From assembly GCF_041260155.1 (NCBI RefSeq), contig NC_091929.1:49181389-49245388 (forward strand): DNA of 64,000 bases. The letters run 5' to 3'. The stretch comes from Ptychodera flava (taxonomy: Eukaryota > Hemichordata > Enteropneusta > Ptychoderidae). Made by a program: the position numbers and the translations under genes. Positions 25,689 through 37,300 of this stretch are shown piece by piece. The notes below the pieces were generated by a model, which was not told where the DNA came from, did no database searches, and was given only the letters and a program-made list of their open reading frames with translations. Each line of letters starts with the position of its first letter. Position 1 is the first letter of the stretch.

Positions 25689-25958
25689 AGGTCATGACCT
25701 TTTACCCTGACTAACAGATCATGATCTACATCTGCAGTAAAATAATTCTGTCACTTTATTTTTTCCAGTTACTGTACGCCAAAGTGCATTCGGGGTCATG
25801 ACTTTGACACAAGTTGAACTTCAACCCAATTTGGTCGTGCTATTTAGAGTGAATTGCACTTTGGTATTTCTTGTATGTCTTATTCTCAGGTCATGACCTG
25901 TAGCATATAGGGGAGGGTGTGACGTGAGATGCTGGAACTGGGTCATGACCTTTGACCT
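25689..25958. promoter_or_regulatory. cluster of AGGTCA palindromes (nuclear-receptor-type sites)
   Basis: AGGTCATGACCT, an inverted repeat of AGGTCA with no spacer, occurs exactly at 25689-25700 and 25888-25899. A third copy with one change (GGGTCATGACCT) lies at 25940-25951 and overlaps TGACCTTTGACCT at 25946-25958, a perfect direct repeat with 1-base spacing. A degenerate copy is at about 25793-25806. IR0 and DR1 arrangements are known targets of nuclear-receptor dimers; function here is inferred. Confidence 0.5.
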
Positions 25959-27721
25959 TATGAAGATAGCTGATGCAACATTGTAATGTATTTATTACTT
26001 TTAGGTAATCATCCCTGAATCTTAGGGACCAATGATTTGAAAAAACTGAAAAACTAAAAGAAGCAACAAAGAAACTGTATGTTATGTAGATACAAGAGTA
26101 TGACAGTTGTCATTGGTGATGTGTATATTGTGTATTTATTTCCTTGTACATGGTCTGTCTTTATATATACTGTGCTCCTTTCATCAACTTGTCTTGCTTC
26201 TTTTTTAGCATGAATAGAACTACTAATACTTGTATATCAGTCACTTTCGTTAACCTTTTCCTACCAGTCGTCAAACTACTTAACTGAAATCAGGCTCCAA
26301 ATCAATTGTTAAAAAACTAACAAGTTAAGCGAATGTAGACAGCTTTTTAATAGAATATATACTGTAGAAATATACAGACTGTTCATATTTCAAAAAATAA
26401 AATATACCGATGCTTAATATAGATGGATGATCCTGTGGCTCCCCTGTTTTTGTAATTGGTTTGACCTATGCTGTTGTTTCTGCATGCATGGTGGACCTTT
26501 ACAATGTGAGATGGGGATGACAAGGTTGCAAGTCAAATACCATTTTCCGAGTATTTACAAAGGATGCATGCAACTGTCTTCTCCTCAACTAATGAGCTAT
26601 TTTCTGCAAGCTATGTTGAAACGCAAAACATACTGCTGTATTTTAACTTCAAAGTGTGGGCAGGCAAGAATCTTTATTCATTTTTTTTGTTTCGAGGAAT
26701 CACCCTTGATACAAAATGCAACTAGTCTGAATCTTTCTACGGTAATAACCACAAAATCTAACAATGAATATGATCCAAAATTATCCATTGATGTAGTTGT
26801 TTGTCATTTCTGTGGTGTAAAAATAATATTTTAAACCAAAATAGAAAATTGTGTGAATTTTCCCGACAATCTTACAGTCCAGGCAATGATCTTTTCATCG
26901 CACTATTCTGTATTTTATGCCTTGTGTGCATCGTCTGTCAAAGTTGTGTATATAGAATTATATATACATAGAAATATAAACTATCTCAAGATGACTGGAA
27001 ATAAATAATGGTCAAAATTTATTTTTCAAGAGTTCAGTTCTTGTCAATAGGCTGCTAAACAGTGACTTTTGTCCAGACAGTTGAGGTAATATTGCTGAAA
27101 TCTAGAGCTGTCTTGCAATGGCTCTGTTGCTTTGCATCATGGGATATGTAGGTAGTTGTGGTGGTGTTGGTTACAGTTGCTAGGTGACCCATCTAGGATT
27201 TTTAAGTGAAAGTGTGGGTGCTTTTAAAAGTAAGATAAATTTTAATCAGGAATCTTGACGTAGATAGTGACTGTTTAGTGTAAGAAGGGGAGAAATGATT
27301 GCCCAGTTGATATCTCACTTTCCATTGGCATTATTCTGTAGCTTTGTGAGCTGGCACTCCTTCATCTGCCACTATCATGCTGTAGGAGCTGACCTCCCCC
27401 TTGTTAAACAATGGAATAAACCTCTGAGAATGGATGAAGAAGTATGTTCCATTTGTCAAGGAGTGATCAGATGTTAGTACAGAGGCAAGAAGGCATATAC
27501 TGCATCAGATCTAAAACGGTTTGCTTGCTTGAACTTAAGCTGTGGGTGCAGGGTTGCTATTTGAATTAAAGCACTGTTGCTATGGTTACATTGATTTTTT
27601 TTCCCTGCATTTTTGTCTGCTACACTACTAGTCAATGTACAAAGATTCAGAGATGATGTTAAATAAATGTTGTATTTAGTTCAACTTATACTGTCAGTGC
27701 TTCTGTTCAACCCCTTTCCCC
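25959..27721. other. no recognisable feature
   Basis: AT-rich sequence without coding similarity. A 135-residue plus ORF at 26427-26834 matches no family I know and has no splice or start context that favours it. Confidence 0.5.
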
Positions 27722-27729
27722 AGTATTCC

Positions 27730-28130
27730 CACAGGGGGTTGTCTACATGTCCGTCCCCAGGGGTGGGAAGGTGTTTCGTTGTATCGCTAATAAAGATATA
27801 CTCTACGAACGCACCATCAGGTATAACTGACTAACTAACTCAGTTATACCTTGCTGGTGCGTTCGTTATTGACTTTGTCAAATTTTATCCGGTGATAATC
27901 TGGTGAGAGCGTCCACAGATTAGTAATTTACCCTTGATTACTTTGGCTAATTAGGCACTCAAACTCATCAGATAATAGACGCAACATGTTGATAAAACGT
28001 ATACGCAAGATTGTCAAGGGCAGTGCTAAGTTACGACCGAAACGCCAAAGGTTGGTAGAATATATCTTTATTAGCGATACAACGAAACGCCTACCCACCC
28101 TGGGGATGGGCATGTAGACAACCCCCATGT
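27730..28130. mobile_element. 401-bp hAT-like MITE with 8-bp target duplication
   Basis: The perfect direct repeat AGTATTCC (27722-27729 and 28131-28138) flanks inverted ends of about 78 bp that share 'gggggttgtctacatg' and 'gtttcgttgtatcgctaata'. The left end begins CACAGGG. An 8-bp duplication with CA(G)GGG-type ends fits the hAT superfamily. Inside lies a second hairpin (about 27807-27870) with arms 'cgaacgcacca' and 'tggtgcgttcg' plus 'aggtataactga' and 'cagttatacct'. There is no transposase. Confidence 0.85.
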
Positions 28131-28138
28131 AGTATTCC

Positions 28139-29338
28139 AAATTCTGAAACCCATCTGATGCGACGTGAATCTTCAATGTTCCTGTGTACCAGAAGAACAC
28201 CTGGGCCTAATCTTCATTTACCCATTCACTGCAATGGTTTGTCCCAACTCCATTGTTATCAATGGTGATTGTGGACCTGTTTAATGAGACTCGGGGGTGA
28301 ATGGGGTAAGAAAACAAGGTTTTCTTAAGGGGCATCATAATGAAGCTTTATGAAGCAATTTGACGCCTGGTATATTATGATGACATGTGAACTCCATTTT
28401 AGGCGCAAAATAAGTCAGTCTTTCCAATGTTCAGGGTCACCCAACATAAAATTATAGAACAGTCAGCATTTCATAAAGGATGTTTTGAATTGGTCCTTGA
28501 AACTCCCCCCCCCCCCCCAACAACCCTCCAATCTGAACTGCTACTCTCTGACTGTTTTGTGTGAAACAGGAGATCGCAATTGAATTTGAAAATTTTACTC
28601 CTTTTAAGAATCAAACCTGAAAATCTGTCACTAGATTTAGCAGGATTATGCATTTGAAAAGTATTGATATCACATGTGCACTGAATTTTTTTCCTTACTT
28701 TGATACTATGAATTATTTTTTTAAAATAAATTTATGATACTATACTTCATATGCCTAAAAGTATAATTTCATATCAATAAAGTGCATGAGCTTCAATGTT
28801 TTTGTGGCTAGAAACATTGAGTTGCTTGATTATATGACCCACCTAGAATACCCCAACTTGTGCATCTAAACCTGATGGACCACCCTAGAACACCCAAAGT
28901 TGTGCACTAAGCCAGATGCTCATCCAAAGAGTGCTCTACTCTGTCAAGGTTTGCTGGTCATCTTGCAGTATTTGATGTTATTTTTGTCCACAATATGCAC
29001 ATTATGCAACCAAAGTCACTACCTATTGATGCATGTTAACAATTTCTTCACTCATTTCAAATAACATATCTCTACGTGGCATATGTTGTAAATCATTCAT
29101 TGTCAATGGAAATTTACACATTGTAATCTGGTAAGCTAGGACCGGCCAAGCACATCTGATAAATATGATAGTCCCTGATTTACTTTGCAACCTATCTGCC
29201 ACAGGTATAGTTCAAAAATGCCAGCCACTACACAGCCACACAAGCTGCAGCAAAAACAGTAGGGACATATTAAAAATGGGAAAAGTTTCGGAATTTGTCA
29301 AACCAGCTGGTGACTTAAACCACAGCGGGACTCAGAAG
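28139..29338. other. no recognisable feature
   Basis: Intergenic AT-rich sequence with a poly-C run at 28505-28518. No coding or RNA gene was recognised. Confidence 0.5.
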
Positions 29339-29772
29339 TCTGGTTGTTGTTGTTGTTGTATTGTTGTTTATGTTTATTAGTCATGTTGTTGTTATTTACC
29401 AATAAAATTCAATGAACAAAACGATTGTATTGTTGTTGTTTAAAACATAATGTATACGTAGATGTCATAAGAAACTCTACAAGTACGCTATCATTATTTG
29501 ACCCGATGCAACTCTCTCCAAACGTATACTCGCTTCATATAATTACAAGTACCGTATATGAAGTGTATGGTATAAATATATGAAGAGAGTGTACGGTGGG
29601 AGAGAGTTGCATTGGGTCAAATAACGCTAGCGTCCTTGTAGTTTTTCTTTTGACATCTACACTAAATTTGAAACAACAACAATACAATAGTTATGTTCAT
29701 TGAATTTTATCGGTCCAAAACAACAACACAACTAATAAACATAAACAACAATACAAACAACAACAACAATCA
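29339..29772. mobile_element. palindromic MITE with (GTT)n ends, arms about 200 bp
   Basis: The left arm starts 'ggttgttgttgttgttgtat' and carries 'tgtttatgtttattagt', 'aaaattcaatgaac', 'tagatgtca' and 'tttgacc', 'gatgcaactctctcc'. The right arm carries the reverse complement of each in order up to 29772. The spacer at the centre (about 29540-29575) is short. It is probably a foldback/MITE; I could not define its target duplication. Confidence 0.8.
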
Positions 29773-30494
29773 GTGCTTAAACATGTTTTATAATGCACGT
29801 TTATGCAATGTATTTTCAAAACACTACAATTGTCATGAATCTTATGCAGAAATCTTTGTAGCTTTTCCAAAGTGCATACCACATCATATTTAATGCAGCT
29901 GATAAAATCAAACATAATATGTACTTTAATTTATATTGACTGGTATTCAAAAACAAAAAAAATTGCTTTTTGTTTCAAGGTCTTTTAATATTGCATACCA
30001 ATAATGGGAATTTCCCCTCCATGCATTCAATCAATACCTTTTCCTAAGAATAAAGCAGCCCTTGATAATATTTAAGTGCTCATAGACCCAGGAAGTATAG
30101 ATATCAAATGTCTATTTTAATCTTAAATTACATACTCTTCAGTATTTCATGATTCAACTTTTGTCATTGAAGCAAGATTTTTCTATGGTGTATAGTCGAA
30201 GTAAAATTGACAAAACTCATCAATCCATTTTAAAGAAGACCAAAATTTTAAATGAATATACTGAAAAAAATGATAATTCTTCAACTATAGCAGCAGGTCA
30301 TAGGATTGTAATGTACCGTACCTTGCACTGTTTGCAATACGGTATACATATCTCTTGCTGCGGATGTATTTGTTCTTTTACCTTGATGCCAAGAAATGTT
30401 TTTCCTTCCACCAGTTTAGTACAAATATTTTACTTTTGTTTACATGTTTGATTTTTCAATTCTGAAAATACCCCTTCCCTTGCCGACTGCTTAG

Positions 30495-30623
30495 GTTCGA
30501 ATCCTATCTGAATCTGAAGCTGAATCTGAACCTGTTATTATCCCAAACGGCCATTTCCGGATCCGTGGAGGGAAATGTAATCGAAGATCCGATCGTATAA
30601 CCAAACTGAAAACTTTACTGGAG
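30495..30623 (+). CDS. orphan exon candidate, 43 codons, phase 0 to 0
   Basis: A pyrimidine-rich acceptor 'gccgactgcttag' ends at 30494 and a perfect donor 'gag|gtaagt' follows 30623. The 129 nt between are open and encode VRILSESEAESEPVIIPNGH, then 'FRIRGGKCNRR' and 'ITKLKTLLE', acidic then basic. No family was recognised. It could be an upstream exon of the USP-like gene 2.8 kb downstream, but its end phase (0) does not match the phase needed by the exon at 33456, so another exon would be required. It could also be a chance splice-site pair. Confidence 0.4.
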
Positions 30624-30870
30624 GTAAGTATTTGTATAATAAAGTTTTACGGCTATTGAACGGGATACAGTTAAGTGATATGTGTACTTCTGATGTACAG
30701 TAAGTCTACAATGCATTCATTCCAGGCACTTTTGTGACCGACGCTCAGATTACCCATTGAGGTAGAGTCCCTCCGTGGACCAGCTATGTACTGATTGGTC
30801 GTATGCACAGTCGCAGTCCGACTTTCGCGTTTCACGGCAATCGATCTATTGTAATTCATGCATGTACGAC

Positions 30871-30889
30871 CACAGGGAACTTAGTAATC

Positions 30890-30921
<32 letters not shown>

Positions 30922-31228
30922 ATTGTTGTTGTTGTTGATGGTGGTGATGATGATGGTGATGACGATAATAAAAAAATATTAAAAAACAATGTCTCGTTCC
31001 TTGCTGTTGTTTGTCGATGTTGTAGATAATTGTAAAAGAAAACTGTAATCGTGACCAAAAAACGACGTAGGTCGCCTACAGTTTTCTTTTACAATTATCT
31101 ACAACATCGACAAACAACAGCAAGGAATGAGACATTGTTTTTTAATAATATTTTTTATTATCGTCATCATCATCATCACCACCATCAACAACAACAACAA
31201 CAACAACAAGATTACTAAGTTCCCTGTG
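30871..31228. mobile_element. 358-bp near-perfect palindromic element, 7-bp target duplication
   Basis: GTACGAC at 30864-30870 and 31229-31235 flanks an element that begins 'cacagggaacttagtaatct' and ends with its reverse complement. Each arm is about 170 bp and contains a (GTT)n/(AAC)n tract, a (GAT)n tract, and 'gttgtagataattgtaaaag'. The loop around 31049-31069 contains 'aaaaaacgacgtaggtc'. The CACAGGG ends resemble the hAT-like MITE at 27730. ORFs on both strands here are repeat-encoded shadows. Confidence 0.85.
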
Positions 31229-31235
31229 GTACGAC

Positions 31236-32748
31236 GATCAAGCAGAGTAATCCATGGAGCTGCCTTTACATCCGAGAGTCTGCCGCGTTCGTTATATCAC
31301 TTTATAAATGAGACATTCACTCACGTCATGGAGCTAGCTAGGGCTCTCCGTCCAGACGGAGAGCTCCAGCTCATGCTTTATCAGTTTAATATGTATACGC
31401 GTTGGTTCTGCAAAGGCCCAATGCAGTGCAGAGATTGGTCGCACTTTACTGCAGTTCCGTTGTCTACAACTTTGAATACAGTACTGAGTGCCATTTTGTC
31501 TCTTACAAGACACTGACACCCAGTGCGGACGAAAATTGCTGGGGCGTGGCGGGGGACGAGGGGGGGGGGGGGAGGGTTAGAACTGAGATATTGTGTAGTG
31601 CCTAGCCTCAGAGCAATTGTCTCCGGACTGTACCATTATTTCGTTGGGAGGGCTGAGAGGTATGAGGGACTACAAAGATGGTGAAAATGGAAAGCTATAT
31701 CATTATGGTGGTGCCGTATTCATATCTTTCTGCCGAGATGTGTGTGCAAAGGCAATAATGTTAAAAATGTGTTAATTTTTTCATTTTTGAATGATGTATC
31801 TCTTTTTGGAGTATGTAAAAATCTCCCTGAAAACAGCTGTTTGGCTTTGTTTGGTATTTGTATCTCGTTTGTAAATTTATGAGTGCAGTGCTCCGCAATA
31901 TGCAACACATGCAACCATTCCAAACATCCATCTCTCTTCTGATTCAAGCACATCCACTGTTATGCTTACACTTGAGGCTGCCCAGATGAATGTCATCACT
32001 GATGAGCGTGTTGCTACAGACCCGCACAGTGAGTAATCGAGTAGTCATTGCCACGAAACTCCAGTCTCTGTGCCATTTTCTTCACATTGCGATATCTAGT
32101 CCAAGTTAAAATAATTATTTTAAAGTATATCCTAAAGTAAAACCGACTTGTTATGAAAATTGCCATCCTGTTGTCTCTCACACCCCTTAGCCCTACCCAC
32201 AAAATAATGGTACAATACGTCTGCAGCAGTCAAGATTCCCTCATTAAGCAGGCAAGAACTTATCACTTATGCTATTACACCGCACATACTATCCAGATAC
32301 TGTGATTGGCTGAGCCTCAATCACATGACATAGAAGAAAAAGTAATACAACATGTCTGAGGTGATATAGCCCTGTTGCATGTGCTGATATTACACTGATA
32401 TGGCCTGCTACCACATTTTTGAATACCATGCGATATTTCTGCATGTACCACATGGTCGCGTACATTCACTTGGTATTTTCTGTAGAGCAGTGAGTTTTGA
32501 AAAGGTTAAAAAAGCGAGCTTGACTTGTATGTGACAACATTTATAACATTATATGAAAAAAAGCTTGAACAACACTGTCTTCGCTTTTAGACATTAATTA
32601 CAGCTGACCTTCAAGGTCAACTTTATCTAACCTTGCTATTGAGCAAGATATGTAGGTTTCACTATGGAGGGTCTCAACACTTGACCGCACAAAATTTTCA
32701 AAAACAATTTGCTTTTTTGGTGTAATAAAATAATTAACACATTTGCAT
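31236..32748. other. no gene seen; one strong short hairpin
   Basis: A perfect 12-bp stem with a 2-base loop, 'gctctccgtc' and 'gacggagagc', lies at 31341-31365. A G12 run is at 31561-31572. Otherwise unannotated. Confidence 0.5.
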
Positions 32749-32889
32749 GGGCAAGATCACAATTTGTTGCCTGTCCTTCGGCTGGTGCTCGTGACGGTAA
32801 TATTGATGATACCCTCCCCTTCAGCTCGGACATCATCAATATTACTGTCTTTAGCACCATCACTCAGGCAACAAATCGTGATCTTGCCC
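32749..32889. repeat. imperfect inverted repeat, arms about 65 bp
   Basis: Left 'gggcaagatcac' and 'atttgttgcctg' pair with right 'caggcaacaaat' and 'gtgatcttgccc'. Inner pairs include 'taatattgatgat' and 'atcatcaatatta'. The loop is about 10 nt. It is either a small palindromic element or a transcribed hairpin. Confidence 0.8.
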
Positions 32890-33171
32890 TTTCTGTCATG
32901 TGTTTTTTTTAACTTGCCATCATCCATGTAACTAAGTAAAAGCCAATCATGATGATCAAGTGATATGTGAGGTGTAATAAATGTAATAAATATCAACATT
33001 TCTTCCAAATGATCTACATTTTGTGCTCAAAATTTTTTTTCCAGAACACAATTAAATTATAATAAAATTTAATAACTATATTTGGTTCACCTCTTGTATT
33101 AAGATTTACAAGATTTCACTGACATTTTGTTCAAGATAAAATTTGGACAAATGTCAAGAGGATGGAAAGCT

Positions 33172-33266
33172 GTTGAAATATCCACTTCCTGTTGAAATAT
33201 CCACTTCCTGTTGAAATATCCACTTCCTGTTGAAATATCCACTTCCTGTTGAAATATCCACTTCCT
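33172..33266. repeat. five perfect 19-bp tandem repeats
   Basis: The unit 'gttgaaatatccacttcct' is repeated five times without visible change. Each unit contains CACTTCCT, the reverse complement of AGGAAGTG, an ETS-type core. It lies about 200 bp upstream of the first recognised exon of the USP-like gene. Confidence 0.95.
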
Positions 33267-33455
33267 GTTAACATTTTGCTATCATTCATTTATGTTGCAG
33301 TGCTATTGATAGAGAAAGTCAGAAATATCTGGTCCTCTGGCAGTGAAGGTCATTTTGCAACAGACCATAGCAACTTTACATGTACATCTGGGCATTTAGA
33401 GTGGAAAGACGTTGAAGTGACATAGTTTCCCATTGTTGTGTTGTCCTCTGTCCAG

Positions 33456-34349
33456 CTCTCCTTTTGAGAGCATTCGGATCATACCATTCTTTGCTGGTGA
33501 ATTGGTTACTTTGAAGACAACCATGGAGAGAAATGCCGCGCAACAAAACACTTCTGCAACTTCTGGCAGAAAAATTACGAAAGGTATAGGATGGGTTGAC
33601 CCTGAAGACCAGGAGTGGTGCAGTGTAACTGCCAGTATTTTGCTCTACTGCAATCTAATACAGCATTCTGCAAGGCAATCGTGATACTGAAAGCCAGCCA
33701 TCACTGTGGTCCCACGTGTATGTTTTGTCTCATTCATGATATTATGCACGATACGGCATTCAATTCCAGAAAGACGATATCTGCTATAACAGATTTTACC
33801 AACGCAATCAAGGGAAAATACAAACTCTACAAACGTGTCCACCAGTGTCTCCCTCAGGCCTGCTTCGTAGCAATACTGCAGTGTATCGAGCACCAGATAT
33901 CCAGAAACGACATAGACATACTCACATCTGCATGCTTCTTCAGGTCGATAAGAACCATGACCTGCGACCTTTGCTGGACCAGCAACAAACAAATCGATGA
34001 TACTCCATTGGTTGCATCCCTGGTTTCATCCTATACCAGGTTTACAGACGCAATCAAGAATGCAACTATAAATGCGGTGAAATCAATCTCTGAGTGTAAG
34101 AAGTCTGGGGTCTGCACAAACTGTAATGAAAGAGTCAAGAAGGAGTTTTCAAAACACACTGTGTCCACCCCTGATACTTTTATGTTTAAACCATGGTTTG
34201 ATTCTAAAAGTCCTGATGGCAGTGTGTGTGTCTATTCACAAGTCAGTTTTCAAGACATTGCAAATGAGAAGGCAAGACATGAAATCCAAGGATTGATCGT
34301 CAGTAAACGGATGCCTGGAGGTAAAGAAGAGTATCAAGCCTATGTGAGG
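33456..34349 (+). CDS. USP-like exon A (most of USP domain 1), one frameshift
   Basis: Acceptor 'gttgtcctctgtccag' ends at 33455; donor 'gtgagg|gtaagt'. An ATG at 33523 in strong context (accATGG) gives MERNAAQQNTSATSGRK and 'GIGWVDPEDQEW'. The USP-like continuation from about 33618 is in the next frame, so one base was lost or two gained between 33606 and about 33640. Conserved pieces are 'CQYFALLQ', 'HHCGPTCMFC', 'QACFVAILQCIE', 'TMTCDLC', 'DDTPLVASLV', 'VCTNCNERVKKE', 'TPDTFMFKPWFD' and 'EEYQAYVR'. They match the order of Cys box, QQDAHE box, zinc-finger pairs and His box. Confidence 0.7.
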
Positions 34350-37300
34350 GTAAGTTGCCAAAAAATGCTAAGATCAAGTAAGAGTCACTACTTCAGCCAT
34401 CACAGGTTAAAAGTATCATGTACATGGTATGGCATATGTATATTGAAGAAGTACGCTTATGGTTCTGAAAAGTTCATTAATTTACATAGAAATTTAATTT
34501 TGATATCATTTTCATCACACTCATGAAGGGGTTTTTGTGAAAGGGTTTTCATTAAAAGTCACAACCTGGTTTTACTCTCCATAGACAGTCAGTGGCGAGT
34601 TGCAGATTGGACTTCGTCCATTCTGGCATCTGTTTACACATGTCTCTAAATTGTGTTTAATAATAAACTTTTATCACATGAAATGTGGTGTTTATTTTGG
34701 TGTGGGGGTGGATTGTATTCAAACGCTTAGGCCAATGTCTGTCAAACTTAGCACAATAGTAATTCACTGTGACATGCATTGGTTCATCCTTTTGTTTTTT
34801 CAACACAACCAATTGTGGCCACCAGGAAATCATTTTATTGTGTGTATTTATGCATTCTCACAAATATTTTAGAAATGTGAAGGACGATTTCCTTCAAATT
34901 TGGCGAAAGGTACCGTATAGAATACACATGCACATTGATTTAGTTTTTGATGTTATCAAAATGGCTGCCAGGCTAGGACGCTGATGTTTACTCTAATATG
35001 TGAAGCCTGTGTCAACAATTTCAAAAAATGAACAATCCTTTAAGTTTTGGAGAGATTGGTCATTTGGTTTTGTTGTTTTGATTTCCGTAAAACAAAATGG
35101 TGGTTACGGTAGCTCGCCTGCATTCCAATGCAGTAAACGGCCATTGTCAATCTTTGAATCTGTTCTATGCGTTATCCAAGTCTAAATTGTGTTTGATAAT
35201 AAACTTTTATGACAGGTATCACATGAAATGTGGTGTTTGGTGTGGGGGTGGATTGTATTCTAACCGAAATGTAGCCGTACAATTACAAACACATCTTATC
35301 AAACCATACTGCTGATGTGCACCGTGCTAATAAGGTTATCTCTGCTTGTTTAATTGTCACTATTCACAGCAACTTAGGGAGTCTATTTGTATTGTTTGAA
35401 TTATAGATTGGTAAGATTCAGCTACCCAATTGGATAACAGCTTATGCATTGCTGCACACTAGCCCAAACCATAAGGCGCATCGTAACAATAGAGACCTAG
35501 GCGTTTCCCAACCGGTGTGTGGAGGGACTGTGTTTTGACCAACCAGATCTGATTAAATGTGAGCAAAGTGTCCTTCACGTTTCTCTTTTTGTGTTTATAC
35601 CCACAGCAAAGCAAGGGATTTGCTAGACTACCGCTATGTTCTGACAGTGATGTCCAGACCAGTTTGGCTTCCATTGAGTTAGATGACCCAGTGGATTTGA
35701 AATTGATATGCTGGAAAAAAGTACCAAACATACCTTCAAATTCAAGGTAAGTGAACTCAATGCCAAGATTAATATCAATGCTTTGAATGATGGATATATA
35801 TGTACTGCCATTCGTACATCTAAAAGAATCAATCCTGCCAAGTTCATATTTCACCATCAGGTCAAGGTCAAGTTGATTAAACTACCGGTAATAAAGCACA
35901 ACATGTCCGACATGGTGTATTTTAACAAACATCGAACTTTTGAAGGCCCCTGAAAACATGCTGTAAACATGATTTTTATGGATTTGAGCTATCAGAGCAG
36001 CCAGCCAGTGGATGAAAATACATATGGTTTTGGTTTAAAGGGGAAATTCACTAAGGCTGATTTTTACATATTTGTCAGCTTTGGGGTTGCTTTTTCCGGA
36101 AAAGCCATTTTTGCCATTTGTATCTCACACGATTTTTTTCAAGAATGGACAAAAATAGTGACGGAAGTTGCAGTTTAGGGCTTTATCAACTTAACGTATT
36201 TTGAATCATGAGAAAAGCGCCAAGCTTGGCGCTTTCATCACGTGATATAGCAGGGACCATCTTCCGATGGGTATGGCATTGTCCACTTATTCAAGTTCAC
36301 AATCATGTTTACACATTGTTCATGCAATGGATACTCAGTACATACAATTGTTAAGCAAATACACACTGCCTGGTGTGCGCTTATCTAAGTGACAGTAATT
36401 CTGCTCTGATCTAGTTTCAACATCAGTTGTTCTAGCCCATACTTAGCAGAAAGTGTAGGGAAACCACAAAACAAAAGTTCTGAAAAAAATAGCCAAAAGA
36501 TACAGCTTATGCAGCTTTAACATGACAGCAGATCTATTAACTTTACAAACTTTCAAAGAAAAGTGAAGGAATACTCAAGTAAAGAACTAACATTTCCTAA
36601 TCCTGCCAGACCTGTCACTTTCCAGCCTCAAGTCAGTAAAAATTGTCATTGCACAAAAACTTTGACTAGCCTTTCTACCAACTTGGCATGGAATGATGTG
36701 GCTAGTTAAATCAGTACAAGTCTATGGTGAGTGAGTGAGTACAGTGATGTGATGGTGAAATATGAACTTTGCACCGTAATTGTTAACCAGATAGGTGTCA
36801 ACAAAGCCTATGCATGAGGCAGGGATTAAAGAGTAGCTTTAACTACTTCTCTTAAAAAGTCATCTCCAGATTTTGAGTCATCTATGTCAATCGTCATTTG
36901 AAGAATTCATGAAACAAGAATGCAGAACCAGTCTTAATACTATTAACTATGACATGTTTTGTTTTATTCAACATTGTAGCCTGGGTGACCCAACAGCGTC
37001 ATCTGTGATGAGCAGTGCCAGCCAGGGTGACCCAACAGTGTCATCTGTGATGAGCAGTGCCAGTACTCTAACGACTGTATCCATGAGACCAGGAGTGTCT
37101 GAAACTCAGTTGACAAGTGATGGTGGAAAGTCAAAGGATAAACCATATCAGAAAATATCATCAGTAAGCTCCAAATGGGAGCAGAAAGGGACATCTAAAG
37201 GCCATTCTCTCTCAGCCAAGTCAGCATCCCCAGCTGTACCAGCACCAGTGGCACCATCAACATTGCCATCAACAGCAGTTACAGTGGCACCATCAACAGC

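Noticed and set aside
26427..26834. 135-codon plus-strand ORF downstream of SYT1
   Set aside because: No recognisable domain; composition is like surrounding AT-rich DNA.
30494..30504. GGTTCGAATCC as the B box of a tRNA gene
   Set aside because: No A box at the right distance and no cloverleaf; kept only as a note on the orphan exon.
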